Source: Polyangium sp. 15x6
GTDB lineage: Bacteria > Myxococcota_A > Polyangia > Polyangiales > Polyangiaceae
Reading direction: 5' to 3'
DNA: 64,000 nucleotides
NCBI RefSeq assembly: GCF_029960785.1
Contig: NZ_JASBQE010000033.1
Coordinates: 51,696-115,695 of the forward strand
Shown: piece by piece, positions 26,940 to 36,603 of the stretch
Layout of the letters: every line of letters begins with the position of its first letter
How positions within the stretch are numbered: the stretch's first letter is position 1
Notes under the pieces: model-generated
The model's input: the letters and a program-made list of their open reading frames with translations, nothing else
What the model was told of the DNA's origin: nothing
The model's database searches: none
Program-made: the position numbers and the translations under genes

Positions 26940-28553
26940 TCAGAACGCGGGCAGCACGACGCGCGCGCCGGCGCGCAGCTCGAACGTGTACACGAGCGTG
27001 CGCGTCGCGTGCGCGCCGACCTCGACCGTGGCGCGCAAGAAGCCGTCCTTGTCGAGGGAGAAGCCGCCGGCGTCGGCGAGGTGGATCTCGACGTCCTCGA
27101 TCTCGCTGACCGGGATCCGCTCGGTGACGAGGACCTTGCGCGCCTTGTTCGAGAGGTTCGAGAGGTAGAGCGTGACCTTGCGCTCGAGGCGTTGCGCGCC
27201 GGTGATCGCTTGCGTGTCGCGCTTCTCGTCCTCGCTCCGGCGGACGCGGATCGCGTCGTCGGGGCCGAAGCCGAGCTCGAAGGGCTCGCCCTTGCCCACG
27301 AAATCGAGGCGCGCGCGGCCGACGAGGCTCGCGCCGCGCGCGAGGCGCACCGGGCCCGCGAGCAGCGGCCCCGCGCCTTCGAGCGTGGCCGTGGCGCGCA
27401 GGTGCGCCGCGGGGGAACGCACGGCGACGACGGCGCGGGCGAGCTCGGCCTTCACGGTCACGCGGCCGATCTCCACGCGGCACGGGCGTCCATTCGAGGG
27501 GAGCGAGGCGCGCTCCTTGCCGGTGTAGGTGATCGGCTCGCCGCCGTCGTCGACGCCGGGCATCTCGGAGGCCGCGCGAGCACCGCGATCGAGGCCCGCG
27601 AGCTGGATCGACTGCTCGCGCGCGGCGACGACGATGTTGCGGCGCTCCTCGTCGGTCTTCTTGCGGGTTCCGAGCACGTCGTCCGCGAGCAGCGGCGGCG
27701 AGGCGGCGCGGGTAGGGCGCGCCGTGGAGAAGCGCAGCTCGACGTCGTCCCAGGTCTCGCCCGTGCGTTGCCACGCGGTCGCGTACGTGACGATCTCGAC
27801 CGTGCCCGCGGTGGCCTCGGGCCCGTCCGCGACGAGGCGCGCGAGGTGCTCGGGGCGAAAGAGCGCGCAGGGCAGGCGGTAGGTGAGCTCGACCTCGACG
27901 TCGTCCGCCTCGGGGGCGTCGATCTCGACCTCGATCACCGCGTCGTACCGCGGTTTTTCCGCGCGCCCCTCGGCGAGGCGCGCCTCGGCGCGGCGACGAT
28001 CGAGGTCGGCCTGCGCGCGCTCCTCGCGGACGCGGGCGACCTCGTCGAGCGAGGCCTGCGCGGCCGCGTCGATCGCGCGCCATCCATCACGGTACGAGCC
28101 CGCGACCTCGGGCTCCGATGCCTTGCGCGGGCCGAGCGAGGCGCTCTTCACCCATTGCGTGGCGAGCTCGTAATGGTGCTGCAAACCGCGCTGCAGGCGC
28201 TCGATCGCGCGGTCGGCGGCGGCGACGCGATCCCGAGCGGCGCGCGCCTCGCGTTCGAGCGCCTCGATCTCCTCGCGCCCGAGCACGCGCTCCTCGTGCG
28301 CGCGCCGGAGCACGCGGGCCGAGAGCACGCGCGCCTCGCCTCTCGTGATCTTCGCTTGCACCGTGCCGTCGTCGACGAGGAGCGAGACGCCGGCGATGGC
28401 CTCCCAGCGCGCGCCTTTTTCGGCGCGGAAGGAGGCGCGACGCACGACCTCGGCGCGGTCCTCGAACAGGGTGACGCGCGCGGCTCGGCTCGAATGAGCA
28501 CGATCCTGCGAGGGCTTTTCCGAACGAACCTGCTCCACCACGGGCTCACTCAC
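26940..28553 (-). CDS. DUF4139 (MuiA-type) protein, second of tandem pair
   Basis: The 537-residue protein has an N-terminal strand-rich part (ARVTLFEDRAEVVRRASF), a long coiled coil (about residues 80-200) and a C-terminal beta domain of the DUF4139 type. That domain shows WDDVELRFSTARP and ends with TLVYTFELRAGARV. Mucoidy-inhibitor A family members have the same plan, but the biochemical role is unknown. The GTG start overlaps the stop of the upstream gene by eight bases and has GGAGG eight bases before it; earlier in-frame starts lie inside that gene. No signal peptide is visible. Confidence 0.8.
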   Translation of the reverse strand: MSEPVVEQVRSEKPSQDRAHSSRAARVTLFEDRAEVVRRASFRAEKGARWEAIAGVSLLVDDGTVQAKITRGEARVLSARVLRRAHEERVLGREEIEALEREARAARDRVAAADRAIERLQRGLQHHYELATQWVKSASLGPRKASEPEVAGSYRDGWRAIDAAAQASLDEVARVREERAQADLDRRRAEARLAEGRAEKPRYDAVIEVEIDAPEADDVEVELTYRLPCALFRPEHLARLVADGPEATAGTVEIVTYATAWQRTGETWDDVELRFSTARPTRAASPPLLADDVLGTRKKTDEERRNIVVAAREQSIQLAGLDRGARAASEMPGVDDGGEPITYTGKERASLPSNGRPCRVEIGRVTVKAELARAVVAVRSPAAHLRATATLEGAGPLLAGPVRLARGASLVGRARLDFVGKGEPFELGFGPDDAIRVRRSEDEKRDTQAITGAQRLERKVTLYLSNLSNKARKVLVTERIPVSEIEDVEIHLADAGGFSLDKDGFLRATVEVGAHATRTLVYTFELRAGARVVLPAF

Positions 28554-30687
28554 GGCGGTTTCCTCCGACGATCTCGCTCTTGGCAGGCAGCTTGATGCGA
28601 TAGGCGTAGGTGATCTTCGACTTGCCGCTCGCGGGCACCTCGACGCGGAAACGGCGGCCGCCACGCACGGGCGCGCCGATGTCCGCTTGATCGTAGACCT
28701 CGGGCTCGGGCTCGGCGGACGTGAGTTTTACGGCGACGTCCTTGTCGTCGGTGACCGGGATCCGTTCGAGGATCTCGACCTGGATCGGCACGCCGAGCGA
28801 CGAGGTGAGGTCCACGGTGACGTGGTGATCCACGACGGTGGATCCGCCGAGCAAGCCGGCCGAGCTCTCCTCGGTGCGGGCGTTTCGCGCGATGCGCACG
28901 CGATCCTCGACGCCGAGGCCGACCTGCACGTAACCGCCGCGATCGACGGCCGCGATCTCGGCGGTGGTGACGAGGGCGCCTTCGAGGAAGACATCGACGG
29001 GGCCGGCGCAGAGCGGCGCGCCGAGGGGATTTTCGATGCGGGCCTCGCGATAGACCTCGCTCGATTCGCGCGGGACGGCGCGAAAACGCGGGCTCGCAGG
29101 GCCCTCGCCGATCTTGACGTGCACGCGGTGCGGACGGCCGTTCGAGGGGACGTCGCCGCTTCCTTCCGCGTCGTAGCGGTGATCGAAGCGGCCGCGGGAG
29201 ACGAGCGGATCTTGCGTGCGCGCAGGGTTCGGGAGGTTTCCGATGCGCTCGCGGGCGAGGCTCGCCTCGCGGCGCGAGGCGTCGTCGGGGATGCGGCCGA
29301 GGCGGCCGCGGCGCGGTTTGTCCTCGGCGGCGGCGAGCACGAGGGCGTCGAATTCGAGCCAGCTATCGTCGGGTTCGAGAGGCGGCGGCGGCGCGGATTC
29401 GTTGTTGGCGACGGCATCCTGTTCTTGGAGGAGGCCCTCGGGGCCGCCTCCGCCGGCGGCGACGAGCGCCGAGAGCGAGTACAGGACCTCCGCCTCCTCC
29501 GCCTTCGCCGCCTTTTTCGGCGCTGGCGCGGACCGGGCAGGCATGGGCATGGCCGCCGCCGCGGGCTTCGCCGCCGCCGGCATATCCATCGACGGGCCGT
29601 TCCCCGGGGCCGGGGGCGGCGCGCCGTACGATTGCGGCACCACGCCAGCCCTCGGCGGCCCGCCGAACGTTTGCTGGGGCGGCGGGGGCGCCGCGGGACG
29701 CGCGGCAGGCCGCGGAGGAGGCGTGTCGGTCCGCGCGGCGCGCGGCATCTTCGCCATGGCCGCGTCGTAGGATTCGAACATCGCGTCGAGCCCAGGCGGC
29801 GGCGGGCGATAACCGCGCTTCGCCGGGGGCTGCGCCCGGCCGAACCGGAGCGATTGAAGCTCGGGCAAACGTGCGTCGTGGACGAGGTCGGCGGTCGAGA
29901 GGGCGAGCTCGACGTCGTTCCAGTCCTCGCCCGAGTCCTGCGCGACGAGCGCGTCGAGCTCGAGCCGCACGCGCGTCGCGTTTTTCGTGAGCCATGCCTT
30001 GTACGTCGGCCACCAGCGCGCGGCGAGGACGACGTACTCGATTTCGAGCGCCTCCATCGCGCCCTGCCCCGCGCCGAGGCGTACATGGCAAGCGAGGGTC
30101 GGCCGGGACGCACCCGCGCGCTCCTCGGTGCTCGCCTGCGCTTCGGCGAGGCGCGCGGCGTCGATTCCGCGCTGGACGCGCTCGATCGAGGCCTCGATCT
30201 CCGCGAGGCGCGTATCGATCACGGCGAGCTCCTCCTGGGCGAGGCGCGAGGTCGCGAGGGCGTCCTCGATCCGCGCCCGGGGATTTCCCTGCCGCAGGCG
30301 CCGATCCATGCCGAGATCGAAGGACACACCGGCGAGCAGGTTGCGGCGGCCCGTGAGGTGCGTGCGCGTGTCGTTCAATGCGTCGCGCTCGGCTTCGAGG
30401 GCGCGCAGGCGTTCGCGCGCCGCGCCGGTCTTGGCAGGCCCTTCGGGGACGACGAACCGCGCGCCGACGGAGACGACCTCGCGGCCGCCCTTGGCGAGCG
30501 CGCGAAAGCTCGAAGGCTCGGAGAGCGGGGTGATGCCGGCGACGACGAGCTCGCACGGCTCGCTCGGGAGCGCGGCCGGGAGCGTGACGACCCGAGTGAC
30601 GAGGGCGCCGCGCGCGTGCACGACGACGCGGCGGATGCAGCTGCCGAGGGCGAGCGAGGTCATGGGCGGAGAGAGGATACGCGACAT
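28546..30687 (-). CDS. DUF4139 (MuiA-type) protein, first of tandem pair
   Basis: This 713-residue paralogue has the same plan: an N-terminal strand domain (IRRVVVHARGALVTRVV), a coiled coil near residues 85-180, and a DUF4139 beta domain split by a Pro/Ala-rich insert of about 200 residues. WNDVELALSTADL precedes the insert and IPVTDDKDVAVKL lies near the end. The low-complexity insert explains the extra length over its neighbour. The start could also be the ATG at 30663. The two genes overlap and are surely cotranscribed, suggesting a hetero-complex (inference). Confidence 0.8.
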   Translation of the reverse strand: MSRILSPPMTSLALGSCIRRVVVHARGALVTRVVTLPAALPSEPCELVVAGITPLSEPSSFRALAKGGREVVSVGARFVVPEGPAKTGAARERLRALEAERDALNDTRTHLTGRRNLLAGVSFDLGMDRRLRQGNPRARIEDALATSRLAQEELAVIDTRLAEIEASIERVQRGIDAARLAEAQASTEERAGASRPTLACHVRLGAGQGAMEALEIEYVVLAARWWPTYKAWLTKNATRVRLELDALVAQDSGEDWNDVELALSTADLVHDARLPELQSLRFGRAQPPAKRGYRPPPPGLDAMFESYDAAMAKMPRAARTDTPPPRPAARPAAPPPPQQTFGGPPRAGVVPQSYGAPPPAPGNGPSMDMPAAAKPAAAAMPMPARSAPAPKKAAKAEEAEVLYSLSALVAAGGGGPEGLLQEQDAVANNESAPPPPLEPDDSWLEFDALVLAAAEDKPRRGRLGRIPDDASRREASLARERIGNLPNPARTQDPLVSRGRFDHRYDAEGSGDVPSNGRPHRVHVKIGEGPASPRFRAVPRESSEVYREARIENPLGAPLCAGPVDVFLEGALVTTAEIAAVDRGGYVQVGLGVEDRVRIARNARTEESSAGLLGGSTVVDHHVTVDLTSSLGVPIQVEILERIPVTDDKDVAVKLTSAEPEPEVYDQADIGAPVRGGRRFRVEVPASGKSKITYAYRIKLPAKSEIVGGNRRE

Positions 30688-30727
30688 CGCGAGGCGATTG
30701 CCCGCAAATCCGCCGCGTCGAAAAGGC

Positions 30728-32530
30728 TCAAGGAGCGAGGCGAGCCACGAACACGTCGAGCAGGCCCTGGCTCATGAGCGGCGCGGCCTGGGCATCGAAT
30801 TCGATGGTGCCGGCGAATCCGCCCGAGAGGAGCATCCTCGAATCCGGCAGGGCCGCGATGCCAAAGCCGCGCTGCGCGTCCGCGTCGCCCGCCGTCCTCG
30901 CCCAGAGGAGCGCGCCGTCGGCCCCGGCGTATTTCGCGACGAACACGTCGGCGGTCCCCGCGGAGGGGACCGGGCCGGCGCCGAAATCGATGGCTCCCTC
31001 GAAGCTGCCGGTCACGACGACGTTGCCGGCCGCGTCGAACGCGACGCCCGCGCCGATCTGATCGCCGCCGGTCGCGTCGCCGATCTGTTTCGCAAAACGG
31101 AGCGCGCCTTCGGGCTCGAAGACGAGGAGGAATGCGTCCACCGACGTCGCGCTGGTGAACGTCGTGCCGGAGATCGTGATCGATCCGGCGAAGATCCCGG
31201 TCACCGCAATCTCGCCGGAAGGGCCGACCGCGACCGCGTAGGCGCGCTGCAGGAGCGCGTCGTCGCCGAGCTTGACGCTCCATTTCGCATTCGTATTCAC
31301 GCCCGAGAGCCGCGCCACGAAGGCGTCGCCGCCGCCCGCGGATGAAAGGGCGCCGCTGCCGAGATCGAGCGACCCGTCGAATTCGCCCGCCACGACGACA
31401 TCGCCGTCGGCCGTGAACGCGACGCCGTAGGCCGCCTGCGCAGAGGCGTCGCCGTAGACCCGGCTCCAGATGTGTTTGCCCTCGGAGTCGAGGAGGGCCA
31501 CGAAAGCGTCGGCGCCGCTCGCCGTGAGCGGGGTGCCGCCGAAATGGACGACGCCCGAGGCTTCGCCTGCAATGGCGATCCAGCCGTCCGGCCCGGCCGC
31601 GACGGCATTCGCGAACTGGACTTGCTCGTCCCCGAACGCGCGCACCCAGCGCACGTTGCCCGAGGCGCCCACCGCGACGACGAAGGGATCGACGCCATTG
31701 CCTGCGCTCGTGATCGTCTTGTCAGCGCCGAAATCCATCGAGCCCTGGAACTCCCCCGCCGCGATGACGTCCCCGGACGTGGCCGCGACCGCGACGCCAC
31801 GCGCCGCCGCCCAGCCGCCCATGGAGGGGACCTCCAGGCTCCACGTCGGGCCGAGGTTCGCGACGCGCCGGTCCACGTAAAACGTCCCGGTCTTCACGGT
31901 CCGGAACGTCACGTCGCCGTCGATCACGCCGGCCGTCGCATGGACGATTCCGTTCGTCGCGACCGCGAATGCCACGTCCGAGCTCGGGCCGCCGCGGGAG
32001 ACGTGGAGATCGACGGTGCCCGTGCATCCGGGCGCGGCGCCGTCGCAATCCTCGTCGGCCTCGAACGCGCAATCCTCGGGCTGCGGCGAGACGAACGGGA
32101 GGCAAGGTCCAAAGGAGAGGCCGTCGGGCGTGCACGTGCGGGCGCCTTCCGCGCACGCGCCGAGTTGCCCGGTCTCGCAAGGCAGCGTGTCGCCGGGCGC
32201 GCAGAGGCACTCCTCGTCCCCGCGATCTTCGCCGTCGCAATCCTCGTCGTCGGGCGTGAAGCAATCCTCCTTGCGGGGAACGACCTCGCCGAGGCACGCG
32301 CCGAACGTGCGATCGATACGACAAACCTGCGTGCCCGCCTTGCAAGCCCCGACGCCGGCCGTGCCGAGCGGGCCCGTGTAGCAAGGCGCGGACACGCCGA
32401 CGGTGCAAGGCGCGTCGGGGTCGTACGAGCCGTACACGTCGAGCGCGCAGGCCGAGGGGAGCGCGGAGGCGAAGAGCGAGACGAGCCCCACGGCGGCGAG
32501 GCGCAGGTAGGTTCGTCTTCGGCTGACCAT
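30728..32530 (-). CDS. Lipoprotein with MopE-like Cys motifs and beta-propeller repeats
   Basis: A lipobox (LPSAC) is followed by a Cys-rich region (residues 40-170). Repeated Asp/Cys motifs such as PDDEDCDG and EADEDCDG there resemble the metal-binding motif of MopE-type proteins. The remaining 420 residues are about eight repeats of 45-55 residues with the form GDVVVAGEFDGSLDLG, as in SBBP-type propellers. A metal-binding or adhesive role on the cell surface is likely but unproven. The gene is isolated, with 100 bases to the MutS-like gene. Confidence 0.78.
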   Translation of the reverse strand: MVSRRRTYLRLAAVGLVSLFASALPSACALDVYGSYDPDAPCTVGVSAPCYTGPLGTAGVGACKAGTQVCRIDRTFGACLGEVVPRKEDCFTPDDEDCDGEDRGDEECLCAPGDTLPCETGQLGACAEGARTCTPDGLSFGPCLPFVSPQPEDCAFEADEDCDGAAPGCTGTVDLHVSRGGPSSDVAFAVATNGIVHATAGVIDGDVTFRTVKTGTFYVDRRVANLGPTWSLEVPSMGGWAAARGVAVAATSGDVIAAGEFQGSMDFGADKTITSAGNGVDPFVVAVGASGNVRWVRAFGDEQVQFANAVAAGPDGWIAIAGEASGVVHFGGTPLTASGADAFVALLDSEGKHIWSRVYGDASAQAAYGVAFTADGDVVVAGEFDGSLDLGSGALSSAGGGDAFVARLSGVNTNAKWSVKLGDDALLQRAYAVAVGPSGEIAVTGIFAGSITISGTTFTSATSVDAFLLVFEPEGALRFAKQIGDATGGDQIGAGVAFDAAGNVVVTGSFEGAIDFGAGPVPSAGTADVFVAKYAGADGALLWARTAGDADAQRGFGIAALPDSRMLLSGGFAGTIEFDAQAAPLMSQGLLDVFVARLAP

Positions 32531-32632
32531 GAAGAGGCTCCTCGGGGCGCGGCCCCAGCGACCGAGCGAGGAAAGGCGGAAGGGTATTCTACGGAATCCG
32601 GGCCCCTCGGATCAACTCCGCGGCGAATGTCG

Positions 32633-34501
32633 TCACGCGTCGGGGAGCGCGACGTTGATCCCGACGAGCCGCATGAGCCGGAGCGCGTTCGTGGTGGAGA
32701 CGACGCCGGGCCGGAGCACGTAATCGAACGTCATCTTCCCGTCCTCGACGTGCTCCTCGAAATGCACGTTCTCGACCCGGCCGCCCGTCTGCGCCTCGAG
32801 GTCCGCGAGCGCGAGGTCGTGCGAGGTGACGGCGCCGATCGCGCCCTTGTCGAGGAGGTGGACGACGACGGCGCGCGCGCCGATGTGACGCTCGCGCGAG
32901 TTCGTTCCGTGCAGGACCTCGTCGAGGAGGAAAAAAACAGGCTCGCCGTGATCCGCCGCGTCGACCACGGACTTGAGCTTCTCGAGCTCGGCATAAAAAT
33001 GGGACACGCCCTGCTCGAGCGAGTCGCTGATCCGCATGCTCGTGCGCACCGAGAGCGGCGTCATGCGGAGGGAGCGCGCGCACACGGGCGCACCCGCCTG
33101 CGCGAGCACGGCCGCGAGGCCCATCGAGCGGAGCCACGTGCTCTTGCCGCTCATGTTGGAGCCGGTGACGAGCATCCCGCGCCCCGGGCCGTCGATCGCG
33201 AGGTCGTTGTCGCATCGCGAGCGCGCCGGGATGAGCGGATGCCCGAGCCGCTCGGCCACGAAGCACGGCGGGCCCTCCTCGACGACGGGGAACGCGAACG
33301 TCGGATGCTCGTACGCGAACGCGCCGAGGCTCGCGAGCGCCTCGATCTCGCCGAGCGCGGTGAACCAGCCACGCACATGGCGCCCCGCGCGCAGGCGGAA
33401 GCGCTCGAGCGCGACGATGCAGAAGACGTCCCAGAGCAAGAAGACGTTCAGGAGCATATGCGCGAGCCCCGAGTGCCGGAGCTCGACGAAGCCGAGGACG
33501 CGCTCGAACGTGGCGAGCTCGCGGCAAGCCGAGGCGCCGTCGTCGCCGCCGAGCAAGGCCGAGCGGAGCTCGACGAGGCGCGGCGCGCGCAGCGGCTCGG
33601 CCTCGATGCGCGCGAAGAGGTCGCGGTAGCGGCCGAACGGAGCCTCCTTCGACGAGGCCTGCGCGAGCACGGGCTGGATCTTCGCGCTGAGGACGAAGAG
33701 GACGACGACCTGCAGGACGAACGGCACGAGGTAGGCCCGGCGGAGGATCGGCGGGAGCGCGCTGCCGAGGCCATGCGAGAGCGCGAAGAGGCCCACGGTG
33801 AGGGGCACGAGGACGAACGCCGCGCGCACGAGTGCACGAGACAAACCATCACGCAGCACGGGCTCGGCCTCGGCCCACGCGACGAGCGGCTCGGTGGAGC
33901 GGCCGCGCGTGCCCGCAGAGGCGCCGATCGTGGCGAGGTCTTCACGGAACGCAGGCAGGCCCGCGAGCTCGCGCACGGCCTCTTGTCGCGCGGCGATCTC
34001 GGCGGGCGAGGCGCGCTCGCCGATCCAGCGCGCGAGGGTCGTGGTGCCCGGCGCGGTGCGGGTCTCGTCGAGGAGGCGGAAGATCGAGGCGGATCCGAAG
34101 ACGTCGAGGTCGATCGCATACGGATGGCGCGGCTCGGCCGCGGGCCCGTTCGAGAGCGCCTCGGGCAGTTTGCCGGCGAGGCGCGCGAGCGAGCGGTCCA
34201 CGATCCCGAGCCTCGTCTGCACCTCGGCCTCGCGCGTGACGAGCGCGCCGTGCACGGCGACGACCGCGATGAAGACGGCCCAGCCGAGCGCGACGAGGAC
34301 CCAGCCGATCGTCGGGAGCGAACGGAAAAACCCGTACCCGAGTGAGCCGAGGGCCACGAGAAAGAGGAGTCCGCGGAGGCCCGAGAGGCGCGCGGATCGG
34401 CGGGCGAGATCGTCCGCTTCGGCCGCGAGCGTGTCCCTGCGCGCCCGCTGGGCGGCGTGTGGATCGGCGGAAGTCGAAGTGGTTTCGGGCGCGTCGGACA
34501 C
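32633..34501 (-). CDS. Membrane-anchored MutS-like ATPase
   Basis: This 622-residue protein lacks the DNA-clamping N-terminal domains of MutS and instead has two membrane helices (about residues 45-85) and further hydrophobic segments near residues 225-270. The C-terminal ATPase is clear: Walker A TGSNMSGKST (about residue 447), Walker B FFLLDEVLHGTNS, and the TSHD switch motif. MutS ATPases bind as dimers to DNA or remodelled substrates; a membrane role is not established for this subgroup. It starts with GTG. It is divergent from coaBC, with a short gap of 26 bases. Confidence 0.82.
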   Translation of the reverse strand: MSDAPETTSTSADPHAAQRARRDTLAAEADDLARRSARLSGLRGLLFLVALGSLGYGFFRSLPTIGWVLVALGWAVFIAVVAVHGALVTREAEVQTRLGIVDRSLARLAGKLPEALSNGPAAEPRHPYAIDLDVFGSASIFRLLDETRTAPGTTTLARWIGERASPAEIAARQEAVRELAGLPAFREDLATIGASAGTRGRSTEPLVAWAEAEPVLRDGLSRALVRAAFVLVPLTVGLFALSHGLGSALPPILRRAYLVPFVLQVVVLFVLSAKIQPVLAQASSKEAPFGRYRDLFARIEAEPLRAPRLVELRSALLGGDDGASACRELATFERVLGFVELRHSGLAHMLLNVFLLWDVFCIVALERFRLRAGRHVRGWFTALGEIEALASLGAFAYEHPTFAFPVVEEGPPCFVAERLGHPLIPARSRCDNDLAIDGPGRGMLVTGSNMSGKSTWLRSMGLAAVLAQAGAPVCARSLRMTPLSVRTSMRISDSLEQGVSHFYAELEKLKSVVDAADHGEPVFFLLDEVLHGTNSRERHIGARAVVVHLLDKGAIGAVTSHDLALADLEAQTGGRVENVHFEEHVEDGKMTFDYVLRPGVVSTTNALRLMRLVGINVALPDA

Positions 34502-34527
34502 GGCCGGAGCCTACCGCGGCGGGGGGC

Positions 34528-35790
34528 ATGTACGCTCGCCCCATTTCGTGCAACCTTTCCGGCCCCGTGTTCGCCGCTCTTCCCTCGTCCGTCCCCCCCA
34601 CGATCGTGCTCGCCGTGAGCGGGAGCATCGCCGCCTACAAGGCCGTGGAGGTCGCGCGTCTGCTGAAAAAAGCAGGGGCGCGCGTGATCCCGCTCCTCAC
34701 CCGATCGGCGCGTGAGTTCGTGGGAGCTCAAACGCTCGCCGGCATCACGGGCGAGCCGGTGCACGAGGAGATGTTCGATCCGGGCTACCCCGGGGAAAAA
34801 CACGTGGAGCTCGGGCGCACAGCGGACCTCGTGCTGATCGTGCCGGCGACGGCGGACCTCATCGCGCGGATGGCCGCGGGCCGCGCCGACGATCTCTTGA
34901 CGGCGCTCGTGCTGTGCGCGCAAGGGCCCGTGCTCGCGGCGCCCGCGATGCATCCGCGCATGTGGGGGCATCCGGCGACACAACGGAACGTGGCGACGCT
35001 CGCGGCGGACGGGCGCGTTTCGCTCATCGGTCCGGTGGAGGGCGAGGTGGCCTCGGGCGAACGAGGCATGGGGCGGATGGCCGATCCCGCGGAGATCGCG
35101 CACGCGGCGCTCGCGGCGGTGGAGACGCGGGATCTCGCGGGGATCCGGATCGTGGTGACGGCGGGGCCGACGGTGGAGGATCTCGATCCGGTGCGGTTCC
35201 TCGGCAACCGATCGACAGGGAAGATGGGTTTTGCGGTCGCGGAGCGCGCGGCGTCGCGGGGCGCATCGGTGACGCTCGTCGCGGGGCCGGTCGCGCTCGC
35301 GACGCCGCGGGGCGTGACGCGGGTCGACGTGCGGGGCGCGCTCGCGATGAAGGAGGCGCTCTGGGAAGCGATGGGCCCGGATCTCGGGCGCGCGGACGCG
35401 CTGATCATGTCGGCCGCGGTGGCCGATTATCGGCCCGCCGAGCAAAGCGCGACGAAGCGGAAGCGATCGGCGGAGGCGCTCGAGATCAAGCTCATCCCGA
35501 ACCCGGATCTGCTCGCGGAGGTGGGCGCGGCGCGGACGGGGGCGCGGCCGGTGCTCGTGGGGTTCGCCGTGGAGACGGCCGACGACGCGGGGATCGTGGC
35601 GTACGCGCGGGGCAAACTGCAGGCGAAGCGCGTGGACATGGTGGTCGCGAACCACGCGCAGGATTCGTTCGGCCGCGAGGACAACCGGGCAACGATCGTG
35701 ACGGCGAACGGCGCGGAGGCGCTCGGGGTGATGTCGAAGCGGGATCTCGCCGATCGGATCCTCGATCGCGTGGCGCAGAGGTGCCGGTGA
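34528..35790 (+). CDS. coaBC: Phosphopantothenoylcysteine decarboxylase/synthetase
   Basis: The bifunctional enzyme makes 4'-phosphopantetheine in coenzyme A synthesis. The N-terminal flavin decarboxylase domain shows VSGSIAAYK, PATADLIARMAAGRADDLL and PAMHPRMW; the C-terminal synthetase domain shows VTAGPTVEDLDPVRF and NRSTGKMG. Two positions are unusual: the usual PAMN reads PAMH, and the usual ACG before GxGRM reads ASG. GTG at 34567 is an alternative start. The stop overlaps the next gene by GTGA. Confidence 0.92.
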   Translation: MYARPISCNLSGPVFAALPSSVPPTIVLAVSGSIAAYKAVEVARLLKKAGARVIPLLTRSAREFVGAQTLAGITGEPVHEEMFDPGYPGEKHVELGRTADLVLIVPATADLIARMAAGRADDLLTALVLCAQGPVLAAPAMHPRMWGHPATQRNVATLAADGRVSLIGPVEGEVASGERGMGRMADPAEIAHAALAAVETRDLAGIRIVVTAGPTVEDLDPVRFLGNRSTGKMGFAVAERAASRGASVTLVAGPVALATPRGVTRVDVRGALAMKEALWEAMGPDLGRADALIMSAAVADYRPAEQSATKRKRSAEALEIKLIPNPDLLAEVGAARTGARPVLVGFAVETADDAGIVAYARGKLQAKRVDMVVANHAQDSFGREDNRATIVTANGAEALGVMSKRDLADRILDRVAQRCR

Positions 35791-36539
35791 GCGAGGCTTC
35801 GGACGACGAGGTCCCGGATGAGGAGGCGGGCGCCGGCGAGGACGTGACCGAGGAGCCCACGTCGAAGCGGGAGGCGCTCTTCATCGCGGGCGGCGTGACC
35901 GTGGCGACCGCGCTCGCCGTGGGGTTCGCCTTCTCGGACGAGCACGCGGGCACGCCGTGGATGCTCGGCTCGCTCGTGATCGTGTACACGGCGCTCGCGG
36001 CGTTCACGGTGTGGCGCTTGCGCGCGCGGGATGAGCTCGACGAGCAGCTCAGGCCGCGCGGCGGAGATCTGACCGTCGGCGCGATCGTGGCGGCAGTGCT
36101 TTACGGCGTGGCGACGGGCGTGCACCTGCTCGTGACGTCACCGCCGTCGCCGCGGGCCGCGTGGATCATGCACGTCTACGCGACGCTCGGTGATCCGGCC
36201 GCGGAGGGGCGGCACCTGCTCGGCGGGGCGGTCTTCGTGGTGGCGGCCCTCGAGGAGCTCGTCTGGCGGGGCCTCGTGCAGCGCGCCTTGCTCGCGTCGT
36301 TCGGGTGGCTGCGCGCGTGGCTCTTGCAGGCGGCGCTGTTTGGCGTGGCGCACCTGCCGACGATGTTCCTGCTCGGCGATGCGCGCGTGGGGCCGAACCC
36401 GCTGCTCGTCGCGGCGGGCGTCGCGTATTCGCTCGTGTGGGGCCGGCTCGCGATGCGGATGGATCGCTTGCCGCCGGCGCTCTTCGCGCATGCGCTCTTC
36501 ACGTGGGGCGTGTTCGAGTTCCCGATCTGGAGCCCCTGA
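35787..36539 (+). CDS. CPBP family intramembrane metalloprotease
   Basis: The 250-residue protein begins with an acidic tail and has about six membrane helices. LEELVWRGLVQ supplies the paired Glu and Arg of the EExxxR motif, FGVAHLP the first metal-binding His, and FAHALF the second. This family includes CAAX-prenyl and bacteriocin-immunity-type proteases; substrates are rarely known. It starts with GTG inside the stop of coaBC and so is translated in the same operon. The link to CoA synthesis is probably only positional. Confidence 0.85.
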   Translation: MSEASDDEVPDEEAGAGEDVTEEPTSKREALFIAGGVTVATALAVGFAFSDEHAGTPWMLGSLVIVYTALAAFTVWRLRARDELDEQLRPRGGDLTVGAIVAAVLYGVATGVHLLVTSPPSPRAAWIMHVYATLGDPAAEGRHLLGGAVFVVAALEELVWRGLVQRALLASFGWLRAWLLQAALFGVAHLPTMFLLGDARVGPNPLLVAAGVAYSLVWGRLAMRMDRLPPALFAHALFTWGVFEFPIWSP

Positions 36540-36546
36540 AACACGA

Positions 36547-36575
36547 AGGCGCCCGCGGACGGCCCGCGAGCGCCT
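36547..36575. terminator. Hairpin between converging genes
   Basis: AGGCGC and CCGCGG-type arms form an 11-bp stem with one mismatch and a five-base loop. It lies just after the CPBP protease stop, facing the Cys-rich gene. Minus-strand reading gives T-rich sequence after the stem, while the plus side has no T-run. It may end transcription for one or both genes. Confidence 0.5.
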
Positions 36576-36603
36576 CTCACCGCGTTTCGATCGAACGCGC
36601 GAA

